A DNA stretch of 64,000 nt from Theobroma cacao (taxonomy: Eukaryota; Streptophyta; Magnoliopsida; Malvales; Malvaceae): contig NC_030855.1 in NCBI RefSeq assembly GCF_000208745.1, positions 22,780,041 through 22,844,040 of the forward strand, given 5' to 3'. Shown here piece by piece: positions 1 through 12,900 of the stretch (the stretch's first letter is position 1; the number at the start of each line of letters is the position of its first letter). The notes under the pieces were generated by a model, which was not told the origin of the DNA, made no database searches, and saw only the letters and a list, made by a program, of their open reading frames with translations. The translations under genes were made by a program, and so were the position numbers.

Positions 1-3000
1 TTATACATACCTACCAACATTATACTATGTGCATAATTAAGCATTTGGCATTATATATATTATGGTTATTGACTTTATTATTCTAATAATTAATTTAATC
101 CAAAACTAATAGTAGTATTTAAACTTGCAAATTGTAATTATTGGTTATATAATTCAACACACTTTCATATATGGTTTAATTGTTTTTAATAACCGGAATA
201 CATATTTTTGACATTCTAAGCCGGCCATTGTTGATGCCAGGGGTGTTCAAACCCGGTTGTGGTGGGATGATAATGATATGTGTTCCTTGGGGTTCTTCTT
301 GTTCGTGTTGAAGAGCTATGTTAAGTGAGTTTTTGTTAGTATTGATCCCAAACACAACCGTTTTAAGTTATTATCAAATTCTCATATGTAAATATGTACA
401 TAAAGGAATCTTTGTCCCCCAGGTGACGTTTTACTCTACTATCATTTTAAGGTAGTTTTTTGTAATGTTCATTAAGTAATGAAATTAATTCTTATGCTTT
501 TCAAAAAAAAAAAAATAATTGATGCTAGGGAAAGAAGGGTAGCAAAGAACAAAGAAGCACTTCCTGTTGTTTCAATTTTATTGAATGCCCCTTTGAGAAT
601 GCAAATTAAGCACCAACGTGGGATCAATCAAGAATTGGTGTAAAAAAATTGTTATCTTTTAAATTGACAAGTGTTCATTAACTTTTTAAATTAATCTCAT
701 TAATTAAGACTATCGTATTCTTTCATGATTAAGTAATAACACTTCCTCTTAGATAATTTGGCCCTAAGATCTCTTCAACTCTAGGTTTGTATAGCACATA
801 TCATAGTCATAGTTTAGTTCAGACTTGCAAATTGCATGTCGCCGAGGCAAGTAGCCTTATTGGGTAACCATAAACATTAAAATAGTACTATAAAATTGAA
901 CACTAGCATTAATTTATTATTTCAGAATATAGCTAACAACAACTATAAAAGAACTCAAAACCGACCTCTCAGTGTCCTAGTTGTTAGCATCTAAGAAGTC
1001 AATGAAAATATGCAAGACTTGACTTAGCCTAATTAACTACCAATAATCATACATCCTTAATCCTTAGCAACTAAAACACTTCATTGATTTTTTAATAACG
1101 AACAACTCTTTTAGCAAACTACCATAAATTGGCAAATAATTAACTATGTAGACCTCGGATCACTAACCCAAGTAAACCAGAAAAGAAAAGTAGAGGTTAA
1201 TGTGTAGAAGAAAGGAATTTGACTTCTACATTATGATCTATACATCAAGCCATCATTTCATTTTCTTAATTAATAATATATATGAGTTATATGGTATTTG
1301 ACAACAGATGGGGAAATGAAAGTGCATTGCATGAATTGCAAGTTTTTGAATAATAATTTATTTGACTTTGTTACATTTTTATTTTATTTTTCATTTTTTT
1401 GCTATTATTTTCTATATTATCCAATCGGAACATGTATAGGGTATAGCACCAAATGGCCTATGAAAGATGATTTTGTTTTGTATTGAGAAAGTCAACAACA
1501 ACCCTCAACAAAGAGTCCTCGAGGGGAGGGCAATTGGCAAAGCATCATTCTAAAATATTTAGTCCTTTCAACCATAGATTATAAACAAGAATTGGATTGA
1601 ATGATTTTTAATGGCGAAATGCTTACTGGGTCTACTCTCTTTTTTACTTTCAATGAATGCTCATACCTCTAAGGATCACATTTAGCATTCATTTATAAAT
1701 ATGACCATTTGGTTTTACTTTCCCATTCTTTCACCGACAAATTGGAATACGAATATAACAACATTTTCAACTAATTTAGAAATCCTTCACATTTTCACTC
1801 ATTTAAAACAAAATCAAATTTGCATCAAAATTCAAAAGAAAGACGATAGAAACCGTAACTCATCATGTGAGCCATTTCCCTTACCATATTTGACAAGTAC
1901 CCTTCCTCTAGATAAATACAAAAGAATAAACGGTCGACATTATTGACCTAAATATATATAATATTTACTAATTGCCAACACAATGAGGAAAAACAAAATC
2001 GGGAAACAAAGAGAAAACCCTCTAAAAAATCGTGTTAAATTAGCTAAAACTGTCGGCATAAATGTTTTCACAATAAAAAAAGAAACTGTTTGCTGGGCAT
2101 AATGTTTACAGAAGGGTCCCTGAAGCATTCACCCACGTCAGCAGCTCGGGTGTCCGCCAGTCGACAAGAACTCACCCGTTGCAGTTAGCCGAAAGTGCTT
2201 CCCGTGTCTCACTACACACCCGAAAAGTTCTCAGCTACAAAGTCAGGGACATTACCTTGTGCCCAAAGATATTGCTATTATAAGCATCTTCAATTGACTT
2301 TGGAGACCATTTCCATATTTTTTTTATGCTTGATTTTTTGATTAAAAGATTTGCATGAGACAAATAAACGGTCAAAACACTCAAAAGGATAATTCTAATT
2401 GATGAAAAAGTGTAGCTAGCTTAGCAAATTTCATAATTTGGTCATCAAAATTAATAAAGTTGGGATGTTGAATTGTTTGTCATTCATTACTATATACAAA
2501 ATAAATGACACACGTAATTCATGTATGGGACTTGTTATTTTTTTGTATTTTTCGAGAATTCGTCAAAAGTGGATTTGAAAAAAAAAATGATCACAAGCCT
2601 ACTAGGCTGTTTATATCAAATTCAATTCAGACTGGCCAATAGAAACATACTTCTTTCCCACCGCCACACCCCCTTTATCTCTTTTAATCCAACTTTATAT
2701 GGGCATATATCTATCTATAATATGTAGATATGGAATATTAATAAAAATGTGCTTGATGATCCCATAAAGATTTGAATTTAAATAACTTCTTGAATATTAG
2801 TACTGACCTAGTTTGAGTTCATTCAGCGTAACTTAGTTCATATTTAAAAGGGTTGCTGGGAATTTGCTTTCCCTGTCGAGTAGTAATGTACTATCATTCT
2901 TTGCTTTCATTTTTCTCTTCTCCCAATTTAGGTTTAGCTGTTCATTTGTCACCAAAAATGAAGAGAAAAACATTGTATTTTCCTTTTGGGCCAGGAAAAA

Positions 3001-3328
3001 ATTATGGGTCGGTAAAGAGAGAATCTGAGAATGAGTTTGGTATTAGAAGATTGGGTAGAGTTAGGCTCTAACCCAAAAGTAAAGGGCTTGAACCAATCAC
3101 TTGCAAGTAAGTAGTTAGGGGATATATTTACATACATGCATAATATGGTGTTGGCCAACCTAAATGGGCTGCCAGCTCATTCTATTGCAGGAATAAATAT
3201 AATAATGGCTTAATTGCAAAATGCAATCAGCACATATCCAACCACTTTCAATGCCACCCAGGGTGAAGAACAACGCTGCTTGAGCCTGTGCTCGTGAAGT
3301 TGGTAGGCGAATCCAAGCCAAGCAACAA
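1..3328. other. AT-rich intergenic DNA
   Basis: No reading frame here resembles a known protein; the short open frames are what AT-rich DNA gives by chance. A probable LINE 3' end lies at 241-513 (separate entry). A segment at about 2130-2250 is richer in G+C than its surroundings but shows no recognisable structure. Confidence 0.55.
241..513 (+). mobile_element. Possible 5'-truncated LINE/retroposon 3' end with poly(A) tail
   Basis: The segment ends in a run of about 12 A at 503-514. The sequence just before it (near 226-240, around GATGCCAGGG) resembles that just after the A-run (near 515-530, around GATGCTAGGG), as an aged target-site duplication would. No coding domain remains. A poly(A) tail plus flanking duplication is the hallmark of non-LTR retroposition; assignment to LINE rather than SINE or a processed transcript is a guess. 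Confidence 0.4.
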
Positions 3329-3400
3329 GCGTTTGTAGTCCAACGGTTAGGATAATTGCCTTCCAAGCAATAGACCCGGGTTCGACTCCCGGCAAACGCA
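3329..3400 (+). tRNA. tRNA-Gly (anticodon TCC)
   Basis: A complete 72-nt cloverleaf, decoding GGA glycine codons in cytosolic translation. The acceptor arms GCGTTTG and CAAACGC pair perfectly. The anticodon stem ATTGC/GCAAT encloses loop CTTCCAA with anticodon TCC, and the T arm is CCGGG-TTCGACT-CCCGG. The internal A box (around TAGTCCAACGG) and B box (GGGTTCGACTCC) for RNA polymerase III are intact, there is no intron, and a T6 terminator begins at about 3402. CCA is not encoded, as is normal for nuclear genes. Confidence 0.96.
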
Positions 3401-3652
3401 TCTTTTTTCTGTTACGCTCTTGAATTTAATGTCACTCTTTCAGCTCCAAGCAGAGGCTATAGTAGGAAGGTAGAAATTGGCTGATTTGACGTGCTGATTG
3501 CTAACCAGCGTAAGAAGACTCTAACAGCAGGAAAATGTAAGCCAAAAACATTGTAATAAGAGCTACCTAATCTATTTGGCAGCCAGATATAACAAGGTTA
3601 TGATAATTGTTTTTTGTGATGCCCATGTTGTGGAATTAAGCTTTTACTAAGA

Positions 3653-6056
3653 TTAATTATCAGAGGGTGGTACAGGAAATGCTAGAGGAAACCTTAAATG
3701 GCAGCCTGGTTCAGGCATCTTCTCTTCCTCCAACATTTTTACCACTGAACTCATACAGGGCCGTCTTGTATAATCTTCATTCACACACCATAGTCCCAGC
3801 ATTGTCATAGCATTGACTTCTTCAAGGTGCTGTTGCAGATCTTCACTTGTGAGGTCAATAATATTCATCAGCCGATTCCCAAGGCACTTCTTCTTTAGAA
3901 GATTCAGCAAACTAACATCTGAATCCGGTTGACTGTAATCTAAGATCTTCCTTCCCCTGACAACTTCTAGGAGAACAATTCCAAAGCTGTAAATGTCAGC
4001 TTTTACTGTAATTCTTTAGTGTTGCCACTCAGGAGCTAAGTACCCCAACGTACCTCTTATCCGGGTCACTACTTGACTCTGATCTCTATTAATCAGCTTT
4101 GACAGCCCAAAATCAGAAACCTTTGCATTGAAATTGTCATCAAGAAGAATGTTTTGCGGCTTAACATCTAAATGAGCAATTCTTTGTCTGCAATCTCCAT
4201 GAAGATATGCTAAGCCTTTCGGTATGTCTAATACAATCTTCTTTCTTGTTTTCCAATCAAGACAAAAGTTACTGTTTTCATGGAAGATCCATTTGTCCAA
4301 CGACCCTCTGCTCATATATTCGTAAACTAAAATCCTGAGCCTTTTCTCAACACGGTAACCGATTAGCTTCACCAAGTTACTGTGATGTATGTTTCCTATT
4401 GTGTCCACCTTTGCTAGAAACTCTTCAATCCCTTGCCCGGTGTTTTCAAGCCCCTTTACTGCAATTATTGTTCCATCCTTTAACATCCCTTTCTACGCCA
4501 CTCCGAAACCTCCTCCTCCCAACCTTTTAGCAAACTTAGCAGTTGCGAAAGATAATTCACTGTAAGAGAAACTTATTAGAGTTCCTGAGATGACTGACTT
4601 ACGATCTTTCTGTTGTATGCAAGCACAGGTCATCTTTTCCCGCAGCAGGAAGCATATTGTAACAAGAACAATCATACTTAGCAAAAAGGCATATATGGCT
4701 AAATAGCATTAGCTTCCAAGACTTAAGAGTGAAAGGGTCTGTTTTCCGGATAGGAAGAGGAAGCGACCTTTGTGTATGATGACACATGGTACCCTTCTTC
4801 ACGTGGATTACCCATCATTGAGAGAAGATCGGAATGCAAATAACAATATCCTTCCGAAGTTGTTTCATAGAAACGAAAAAGGCAGCTTTACAAGATTCAT
4901 TTTCCTTACAGGCTTGCTTGCATCTTTCCTCATTGATTAATTGAAGAGTAGATGCCTTCAGATCAAAGCTAGTGAAATAGGAAAGATTTCCGAAATAAAT
5001 CATTTCATATTCAGGAGATGTACCTTGAAATGGTACTTGTGGACGATTGATTTCGCGACGAACATGATTAGGATGTCGATCATTTCTTATTGTAAAGTAG
5101 TCCGCGCCACTTGGTGCAACAGGACAAGTGCACTCACTACTTTTGCAAACCCCATACCTGCCACACTTGAGTGGGATCCAACATTTATCTGATTTATGCG
5201 GCCAAAAGTGAACCGTTCTCTATCTATCTCGAGGGTTCCACCCATATATCCTAAGACCCCCATCAATATCCAGCCTCAGAAACTGAATAGTTGCTGAACT
5301 TGAAACATTGAGTGCTGTTTTATTCATTTTACCCTTTGTTTGGAAATAGAAACCGATTCCTCCCACTAGAAACTGAACAAATTTCAGGTGACGAACTTGC
5401 TTTGGTGTAGAGAGAGCTACAGCCTCCGCAGCGGGACCAACGGTTAGACACTGGGTTGGTTTGTCACCCATCAGATATGCAACCATGCCAAGAGAATTTA
5501 GAGAAAGGTAAAACAAGCCTTGGCTGGCATTGACAGAAGTGATTCTTGAAGTAAGCCGTTGGTTTTCCCTCATTACTTGCCCAAGTAGAAGAGTATCAGT
5601 AGGATAGACGGAAGCCTCCCAAACAGGCCAATTGCTTTCGTTCACCAGCATCATGTTACCTTTTTCATCAATTCACATACCAACAATAAACATACCAAAT
5701 GTATGAATTGACCAAATTTCAGTACCATTTTCGTCTATCAAGGGCAAATTTCCACCGTGGGAGAATTTGAGTGTTGCATTTTCTCTGGCTGGACTGTTCC
5801 AATTTGCTGACCGAGCTACCTGGGGACCCCTCTTTGAATTAACTTGACCATTGAGCCACGAAAAGAATCGACAAGTCACAGAAACCAGCAAAAGCCCAAT
5901 TGCAATAAAAGCCAAATCCGAATCCAAAACGGCCCACTGCACAAACAGGGCTTGCTGCTGCTTTGAATAGCATAAAACGAGCCAGTGAGCCATCCTTGAA
6001 TTTTGTTGCTTGAGGAAGGGAATCATTGTTGTTTGTCCAAGTTGTTCCGTTGCCTG
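3653..6056 (-). pseudogene. G-type lectin S-receptor-like Ser/Thr kinase (SD2-5-like), decayed
   Basis: Reading right to left, the conceptual product keeps the order of a plant G-type lectin receptor kinase: bulb-lectin domain (about 6050-5400), EGF-like/PAN region (about 5220-4820, with FGNLSYFTSFDL and Cys-rich motifs), a membrane segment (about 4690-4640), then a kinase with the glycine loop LGGGGFG, HLDVKPQNILLDD, SDFGLSKL and GTLGYLAPEW, ending near 3653. It is broken many times. In-frame stops sit at about 5673, 5220, 4493 (directly after the glycine loop) and 4016 (directly after APEWQH). Frame changes are needed near 5840, 4868 and 4700. The family senses extracellular ligands at the plasma membrane; this copy cannot make a full receptor. 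Several stops are single-base changes from the expected codon, so inactivation may be fairly recent. Confidence 0.88.
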
Positions 6057-6973
6057 CAGAAAAATGAACAGTTGAATTTGGCAGAAAAGCCGCTGCAGGA
6101 CATAGTTAAAAACTTGAGATAATCATTAACTGCAGCAAGCTTAAGCAGGCCATAGTTTAGGTTGTAGAAGCAGCAGTAGCTTGTGGCTAGGTATTGCGTA
6201 CCAATCGACATAAGATTTATGTATGAGCATTCCCTTGTTCCTACATGCACCACCTGGCAACAAATTCTTCCCTCTGCCTTCTGTTCTTTCCTAGTCTAGG
6301 AACTAGGAAGGCACTCGACACATAGAAATCATCGTTTACCTGAAGTGTTAGGAAATTTCTATGTTGTCTAAAAGAAGTAATAGTTAACACTTCAAAATAT
6401 TGTCTTTCTTTCTTTATTGTTATTACAATTTTATACTTTACTATCACGTTTTTTTTTTATTTAGAAAAATGAGAGATTTGAATCTACTAAGAGATCATAT
6501 ATTAATTATTGAATCAAATATTTAAATACACTATTATAACGCTTTAGACAGTAGAAATATGTATACAATGCATTTAATTACTTTAAAACCAATACAAATT
6601 TTCACTTAAATTAGAGATGTCCAAAGTAACTTAAAAAAAAAAGAAATGTCAAAAGTAATTTTATTTACTCTTTTCTTATTGGGTTGGAGTAGACAGCGAC
6701 TAGGCCACTCTAATGGGTTTTGGAGCCCATTTCCACTGGCTCAGCTGCAAACCCCACCGAGCCCATTCTAAAGAGCGCCTTTTTCCTTCGAGAGTTCAAC
6801 TATTGGAGGCGACTGTTAAGAAGCTCGGGTGTGTGGTCTGTATTAACTGCTCTGCTTCAAATATCAAACCATCAACCTTCAATCAACAACGCCAACCTTA
6901 AAATCTCCTCTTTGTGAACTTTTACTTGTAAATTTTTCTCTTTTTTTTGACTGTGTCACCCACCGTTAAGAAA
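6057..6973. other. Intergenic region and 5' leader of the HCF173-like gene
   Basis: No protein gene is seen. The left half is very AT-rich. The right part (about 6700-6973) is more balanced in composition, includes pyrimidine-rich stretches near the start codon, and probably holds the core promoter and 5' UTR of the + strand gene beginning at 6974. Confidence 0.5.
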
Positions 6974-9900
6974 ATGGAAAGTTGTGGCTCTACAGCAATA
7001 TCATCATCATCTTCCTTCTCCTCCATTCTCAGTATTCAGGCAAGTAAACCATCATTATTAAATGCGTTTGTTTGTGTTAGTGTTTTTTTATGAATATATT
7101 TCATTTATAAGTATTTGTGGGGTTCTTATTTTATCTTCACTTGGAGGCGTAAGTATCATTTGTTTCAGAAGGTTGTGATTTTTGATACAATATCTATGAA
7201 CTACCCTCTTTGCCAAATTTAGTTTCTGCCATTATGTTTATAATCATGGTTTACTTTCAATTTCATAACTTGATCAACTGAAACTGCAGGGGCCTTCATC
7301 AAACGTTGGTAGAAAATTTTCTAAGAATTGTATGCATCCTCAGCATCTGTCATGTCCACTTCCTAAACCGTTTCTTCAACTTAATGGCAGACCTAAGTGT
7401 TTTCTTTACCAACAAAGATCAGCGTATTTATCTTCCAGAACGTACAAAGGGCCTATATCCGCTGAAAAGCAGAGTTGGGACTTGGGGAGATTTTTGAAAA
7501 CATTATATTTTTTCAATGGACCACCTTCTCTTGCTAAGGTAAGAAAGACTTTCTATTCCAGTTTTAATCATTTGTAATTGTGAAATATGTGTGCATACAA
7601 TAATGTGAATTTGTTGTTGCCGTGAAGGTTGTTGAATTCATCATTGGGAAATTGTCCGGCCCGTCACCCGAAGAATCAGCAAAGAAAATGGAAACTTCTA
7701 GTTTCATTCTGGTAGCTGGAGCTACTGGGGGCGTAGGAAGAAGAGTGGTTGACAACTTAAGGAAGAAAGGGTTGCCAGTTAAAGCTTTGGTATTTGTCCT
7801 TAACTTTTGACATATTTATCGTGCATTCTCTAAAATTATGAATTTATATCTTTTAAAGTGCTTGAGGAGTGCCAGTGTTAGTATTCTTTTGAGCTTCTCT
7901 TCCTTTGTACCAAAAAATAGAAAAAGGTGCTCGATAGATGTTACCTCCTTCCTCTCATTCTTTTTGCCTCTTTTCCCTTTCAACTTTTGCTTTCATGTGT
8001 GCCTACTTTTAGGTGAGGAATGAAGAGAAGGCAAGAAGGATGTTGGCTCCAGAGATTGAATTGGTGAGCTAGATTGCCATATTTAAGGCCTCAATGGGAT
8101 TATGTTTTATATTTTTGATTTTGTAATGTAGTGACACTCATGGCTTAAACAAGGTATTGCATAAAATTAATTGCATTTGATTTCTATATTAATCATAGTT
8201 CTTGGACTTATGAATTTAACTTTCAGTACTGTCATAATGTCATGTGACCCAGAATTAGAGTCATGGTCATATCCTTCCTTCTTCACTGTTGATAGAGTTT
8301 TGCTGTTAATCCTTCCATTCCATGTTTCCAACTTTGACTTTTCATCCAAATTGCAGATTGTAGGAGACATTACGAAGGAAAGCACTCTGGCCCCTGAGTA
8401 CTTCAAAGGAGTGAGGAAAGTCATAAATGCTGCTTCTGTAATTATTGGCCCAAAGGAAGGGGACACTCCTGACAGAGCGAAATATAGTCAAGTATGATTT
8501 TAAGCATTCTCAAAATGATCAGAATTATTGATTATATTGTAAAATAGTTGGTCTAGTTTCTAAAATTTCTTTTAATATGATCTGCCCTTCAATAGTTTAT
8601 TTGTTTTGTTTATTCCCTTAGAAGATTGAATATGTGATTGGATTTTATTTTAACTTTTTTTTCCTGGTTGAGGAGCCTGACATCCAATTGTTATGTTTTA
8701 CAGGGAATCAAGTTTTTTGAACCAGAGGTGGCGTACTAATAGCAATCTTGTGCTTCTTAGATTTTCTTTTGTCCCGAGGAAGTTATACTTGAGAATTTGT
8801 TTGCTTTTGTTTTCTCTTCTAGAGTTACAACTATTTTGTCCATAACTTTGAGATTTTGTTCATATGTTGAAACAGATAAAAGGTGCTTCACCTGAAATGG
8901 TGGAGTATATCGGAATGAAAAATTTGATTAATGCTGTAAAGGAGAGTGCTGGACTTCAAAGTGGGAAACTGCTCTTTGGGTTTGAAGGTATTCTCTTAAC
9001 TCTCCTGCAAGTGGAAATTGCAATTAATACCCTTGCTACAGCAAAGCTGCAGGAGAACCTTCTTTTCAATTTGGACAAGCTAAATTGATTATAATTAATT
9101 ATAAATTATGAAGAAAGGGGTGGGATATTCAGGTCTATGTGCTTTACTTTGTCTTGTAAATTAATGAAACAAAGGAGAAAAACTACTATGAATTTAAAAT
9201 GTTATTACATGAGGTTTTAAGTTTGCATATCGAACATTGATTTCTGAGTATTTCATTTACTCATTTGTAACATCTGTAGTATATCTCAATTTTTAAAGTT
9301 GTGATGTAATGTTGGTATAAAATCTATGATATCCTAGCATCAATTTTCAGACAATCCAACAATGTTTGGGCTTGAGTTGATGATTAGTCTACAACAATAC
9401 CTGCTGGTCAGCTAAAAAATTTTGTCAATAATGCATGTTGGCTAAATTTAGGTAACTATTCTGTAAACAACATTCTATGAGCTTAACAACATATGGAATT
9501 GCTGCAAGCAAAACACCACTAACCCATCCAAATGCCAATCGGCACTTTAGGAAAGATGAGAAATCTTATTTTTCTGGTTGTATGCAAAATAACGTTATTG
9601 AGGTTTTTTTTCTCATGTTTCTATTAAGCAGGTCAGAGTTCAAAAGAACTTAGTTGGGGTGCTTTAGATGACGTTGTAATGGGCGGTGTTAGTGAAAGTA
9701 CATTTCAGATTGATTGGACTGGTGGTGAAAGTGGTAAACCAACTGGACTTTTCAAAGGTTTGTTCTTTTGAGAACCTTTCATCAGATTCTCTCTTTCTCT
9801 ATACTGCATCCTGCTGGTAATTCAATTAGAACCATGATTTATATGCCTCTATATATGACTCTAATCTCTTTGCTCATGTTTATCTCTTTGTCTTCTCCAA

Positions 9901-12900
9901 TTCTTTTTCTCTCTGTCAGGCATTGTTTCAACTGCAAACAATGGTGGGTTTACTAGTATCAGAACAAGGGTATGTAAACTACAATAGCTTTTCTCAAACT
10001 TTAATGATCTTGTGCCATGCATGTTTCACAATTTTGTGGTCTGGGTCACTTGAAAATTGTAAGTGTGCTCACTTTGTTAATGGTCATAAAAGGTTAAGAG
10101 GCTTTTTTTTCGGCACACTGGTAAGATGCTGGCATTTGCAATCACCATAGTTTTCAACTCCTGAGATTTGCAGGTTTAAGGAAAATATTGATGTAGGATT
10201 GTAACAAACTAGATTAGATTATGACTGTTTATTGAAAATCGAACTCATGTTAGTCATCTGCAAAAATCGCATTTGAAGAACTTCTTTGTTATTTATAATT
10301 TATAGACATATTGATTCGACTATCTTTTTTGGGTGCACAAGCATGCTTGTCTTTGGGTGTTCAGGAAGAATTTTGGATGCATAGCTTAATGTTTGATTCC
10401 ATTTTCTCATGTGAAAAGGAAAAAATAATTGGTTTTTATTTTCAGAACTTTTCCACACCAGAGGATCTTTCAGCATATGATGGTTTGGAGCTGCGGTTAA
10501 ATGGTGATGGGCGTCGGTATAAACTAATTGTTCGCACTAGCACTGATTGGGATACTGTGGGTTATACAACAAGCTTTGACACCATTGGAGGCCAATGGCA
10601 GTCTGTGCGTAACACCATGACCACTCGATAATTCAGCATTATTGAACAAATTATATTCTTCATTCAATTTGTAACTTATTGTTTCTTTACAGATTTGTTT
10701 GCCATTCTCTTCGTTGAGGCCTGTATTTCGAGCACGGACTGCATCTGATGCCCCAGCCTTTGATCCAAGCAATGTTGTATCACTGCAGGTCTGTTACTGT
10801 GTCTATGTTTTCTGATCTTTCTACTTTTTGTGTTTTTACCATGCTGTTTACAAGCAAAATCATTCCAGCTCATGTTCAGCAAGTTTGAATATGATGGGAA
10901 ACTGAATCCCACTTTTGTAGAAGGACCTTTTGAGCTTCCAGTGTCAAGCATAAGAGCATACATAAAGGATCCTATCACTCCCAGGTTTTTTTTTTTTTTC
11001 ACTCTTCATTTTATCAGATTCTACGGATAATGAGGTCTAGACTTTCTTCTTCTTTTTGGGGTAGGGAGTGAGGTGTTAAGAGTGAGCTGTCTTATCCAAT
11101 TTTTTAATTCTTGCATCATGTGTAGGTTTGTCCATGTGAGCTCTGCAGGAGTTACTCGACCAGACAGACCTGGCATTGATCTGAGCAAACAACCTCCTGC
11201 TGTTCGCTTGAATAAGGACTTGGGCTTTGTCCTAACATTCAAGTTGAAGGTTTTGTTCAATTCTTCACATGTATTTTTTGTTTATTCATTCATTCATTTT
11301 GGGAAAAAGATTAAATCATTTGTTGAAGAGAAAATACCACCTGCTTTTTGCATGCAAAATGGTAGCTGAGTTTCAATTCGCTCTGCTACTTTTCTTTGCA
11401 CCTGCTATAAATTGTGTTACAACAATTGATATAACTGGAAAATTAACCTGTTTGTATTTCCTAGAACTCTATATTGAAAAAATGAAGTCAAAGTAGCCAG
11501 ATTAAAATTTTCTTATCTAGATGATATCATTTTGAAATGAAATACTAAGGTGAATTTGAATGTAGTATTGGTTTCAAAGCAAGAAAGTTGCAGCAATTAA
11601 ACAGTAGAAATCCTTGAATGTATGATATTATCATATAGTATCATTTTTGCTATATATGATGCATTTTCTATCAAGCTGGTGGCTAAAAATAGATATAGAG
11701 TTCACATACTTTGGGCAGCATCGAGCAAGAAGGGGAATACATCAACCGAAGTTTCTCTTCGCCCTTCAATGATTTGGAAATGCCTTCTTTTTCAATTTCT
11801 TAATCTTGCTACCTTATACAAATATATTTAATTTGATGAATTATTGCTTTAAGAAATGGTGTTGCTAAGTTAATTGTACTTTTTCGTTCCTCTAGCCATG
11901 TGGCGTGCTTAGCTGAAGCATTCTTTCTATATCATCAGTCCTTTACCTATGAAGCATAGAATCTGTGTCTTTTCTTACACTGTTTTTCATTTTTTTCTAG
12001 AACAGGGTGAGGATTTGATACGGGAAAGTGGAATTCCTTATACAATTGTAAGGCCTTGTGCATTAACTGAAGAGCCTGCTGGAGCAGATCTCATTTTTGA
12101 TCAAGGAGACAATATAATGGTATGGCATTGAAAGGAAGCTGAACAATCAGCTATTGACTTGGTTTGTCTAATATTCTGAATCTGTGTGTTAGATATCTAA
12201 TAAAAGGATATCTTTCTTATAATTATTCTACATAACTGGTTCCCTAAATATGATATTTGGCCACTGAGAGGGCAGCCGTTTGCATTAAATGAAGAGCTTG
12301 ACAGAGCAGATCTCATTTTTTACCAAGCAGACAATGTAATGTTGCTGGCAGTGAATGGAAGTTAAAAATTCGATTTTTGACTAGGCTTGTCCAATATTGA
12401 TCTGTGGTTATTTATATTAAATCTCAAAATTAAAATACAACTCTACCTCATAACTTGTTTCCTGAATATGAAGATTTGGTGTGGCTGAAACCCTGATCTC
12501 TTGCTAAAACTGTCCCATTATCTGATAATACAGGGAAAGATATCAAGGGAAGAAATTGCTCGCATATGCATTGCTGCCTTGGAAAGCCCATATGCATGTG
12601 ACAAGACATTTGAGGTTAGTCTATTACTTGCTATTATAGCTAATCATATCATTTTGCTACATATGGTTGTAGCTTTACATAGGGATGAGCCATAATTGGT
12701 CATAGCATTCAAAATCTTAATAAATGGGTTTAGACACCTGATTTAGCTCCATGGAGGTTAACAAGTGGGTTCTCTGTATTGAAACTCTAAGAAGAAGAGT
12801 GAAAAAATGGGAAGTCAAACACACATTGAGGGAGGCAAACCAACAAGCTGATATTCTTGCAAAATCTGGTATAGGGAGAGAAATAGAGTTGTCCACGGTT

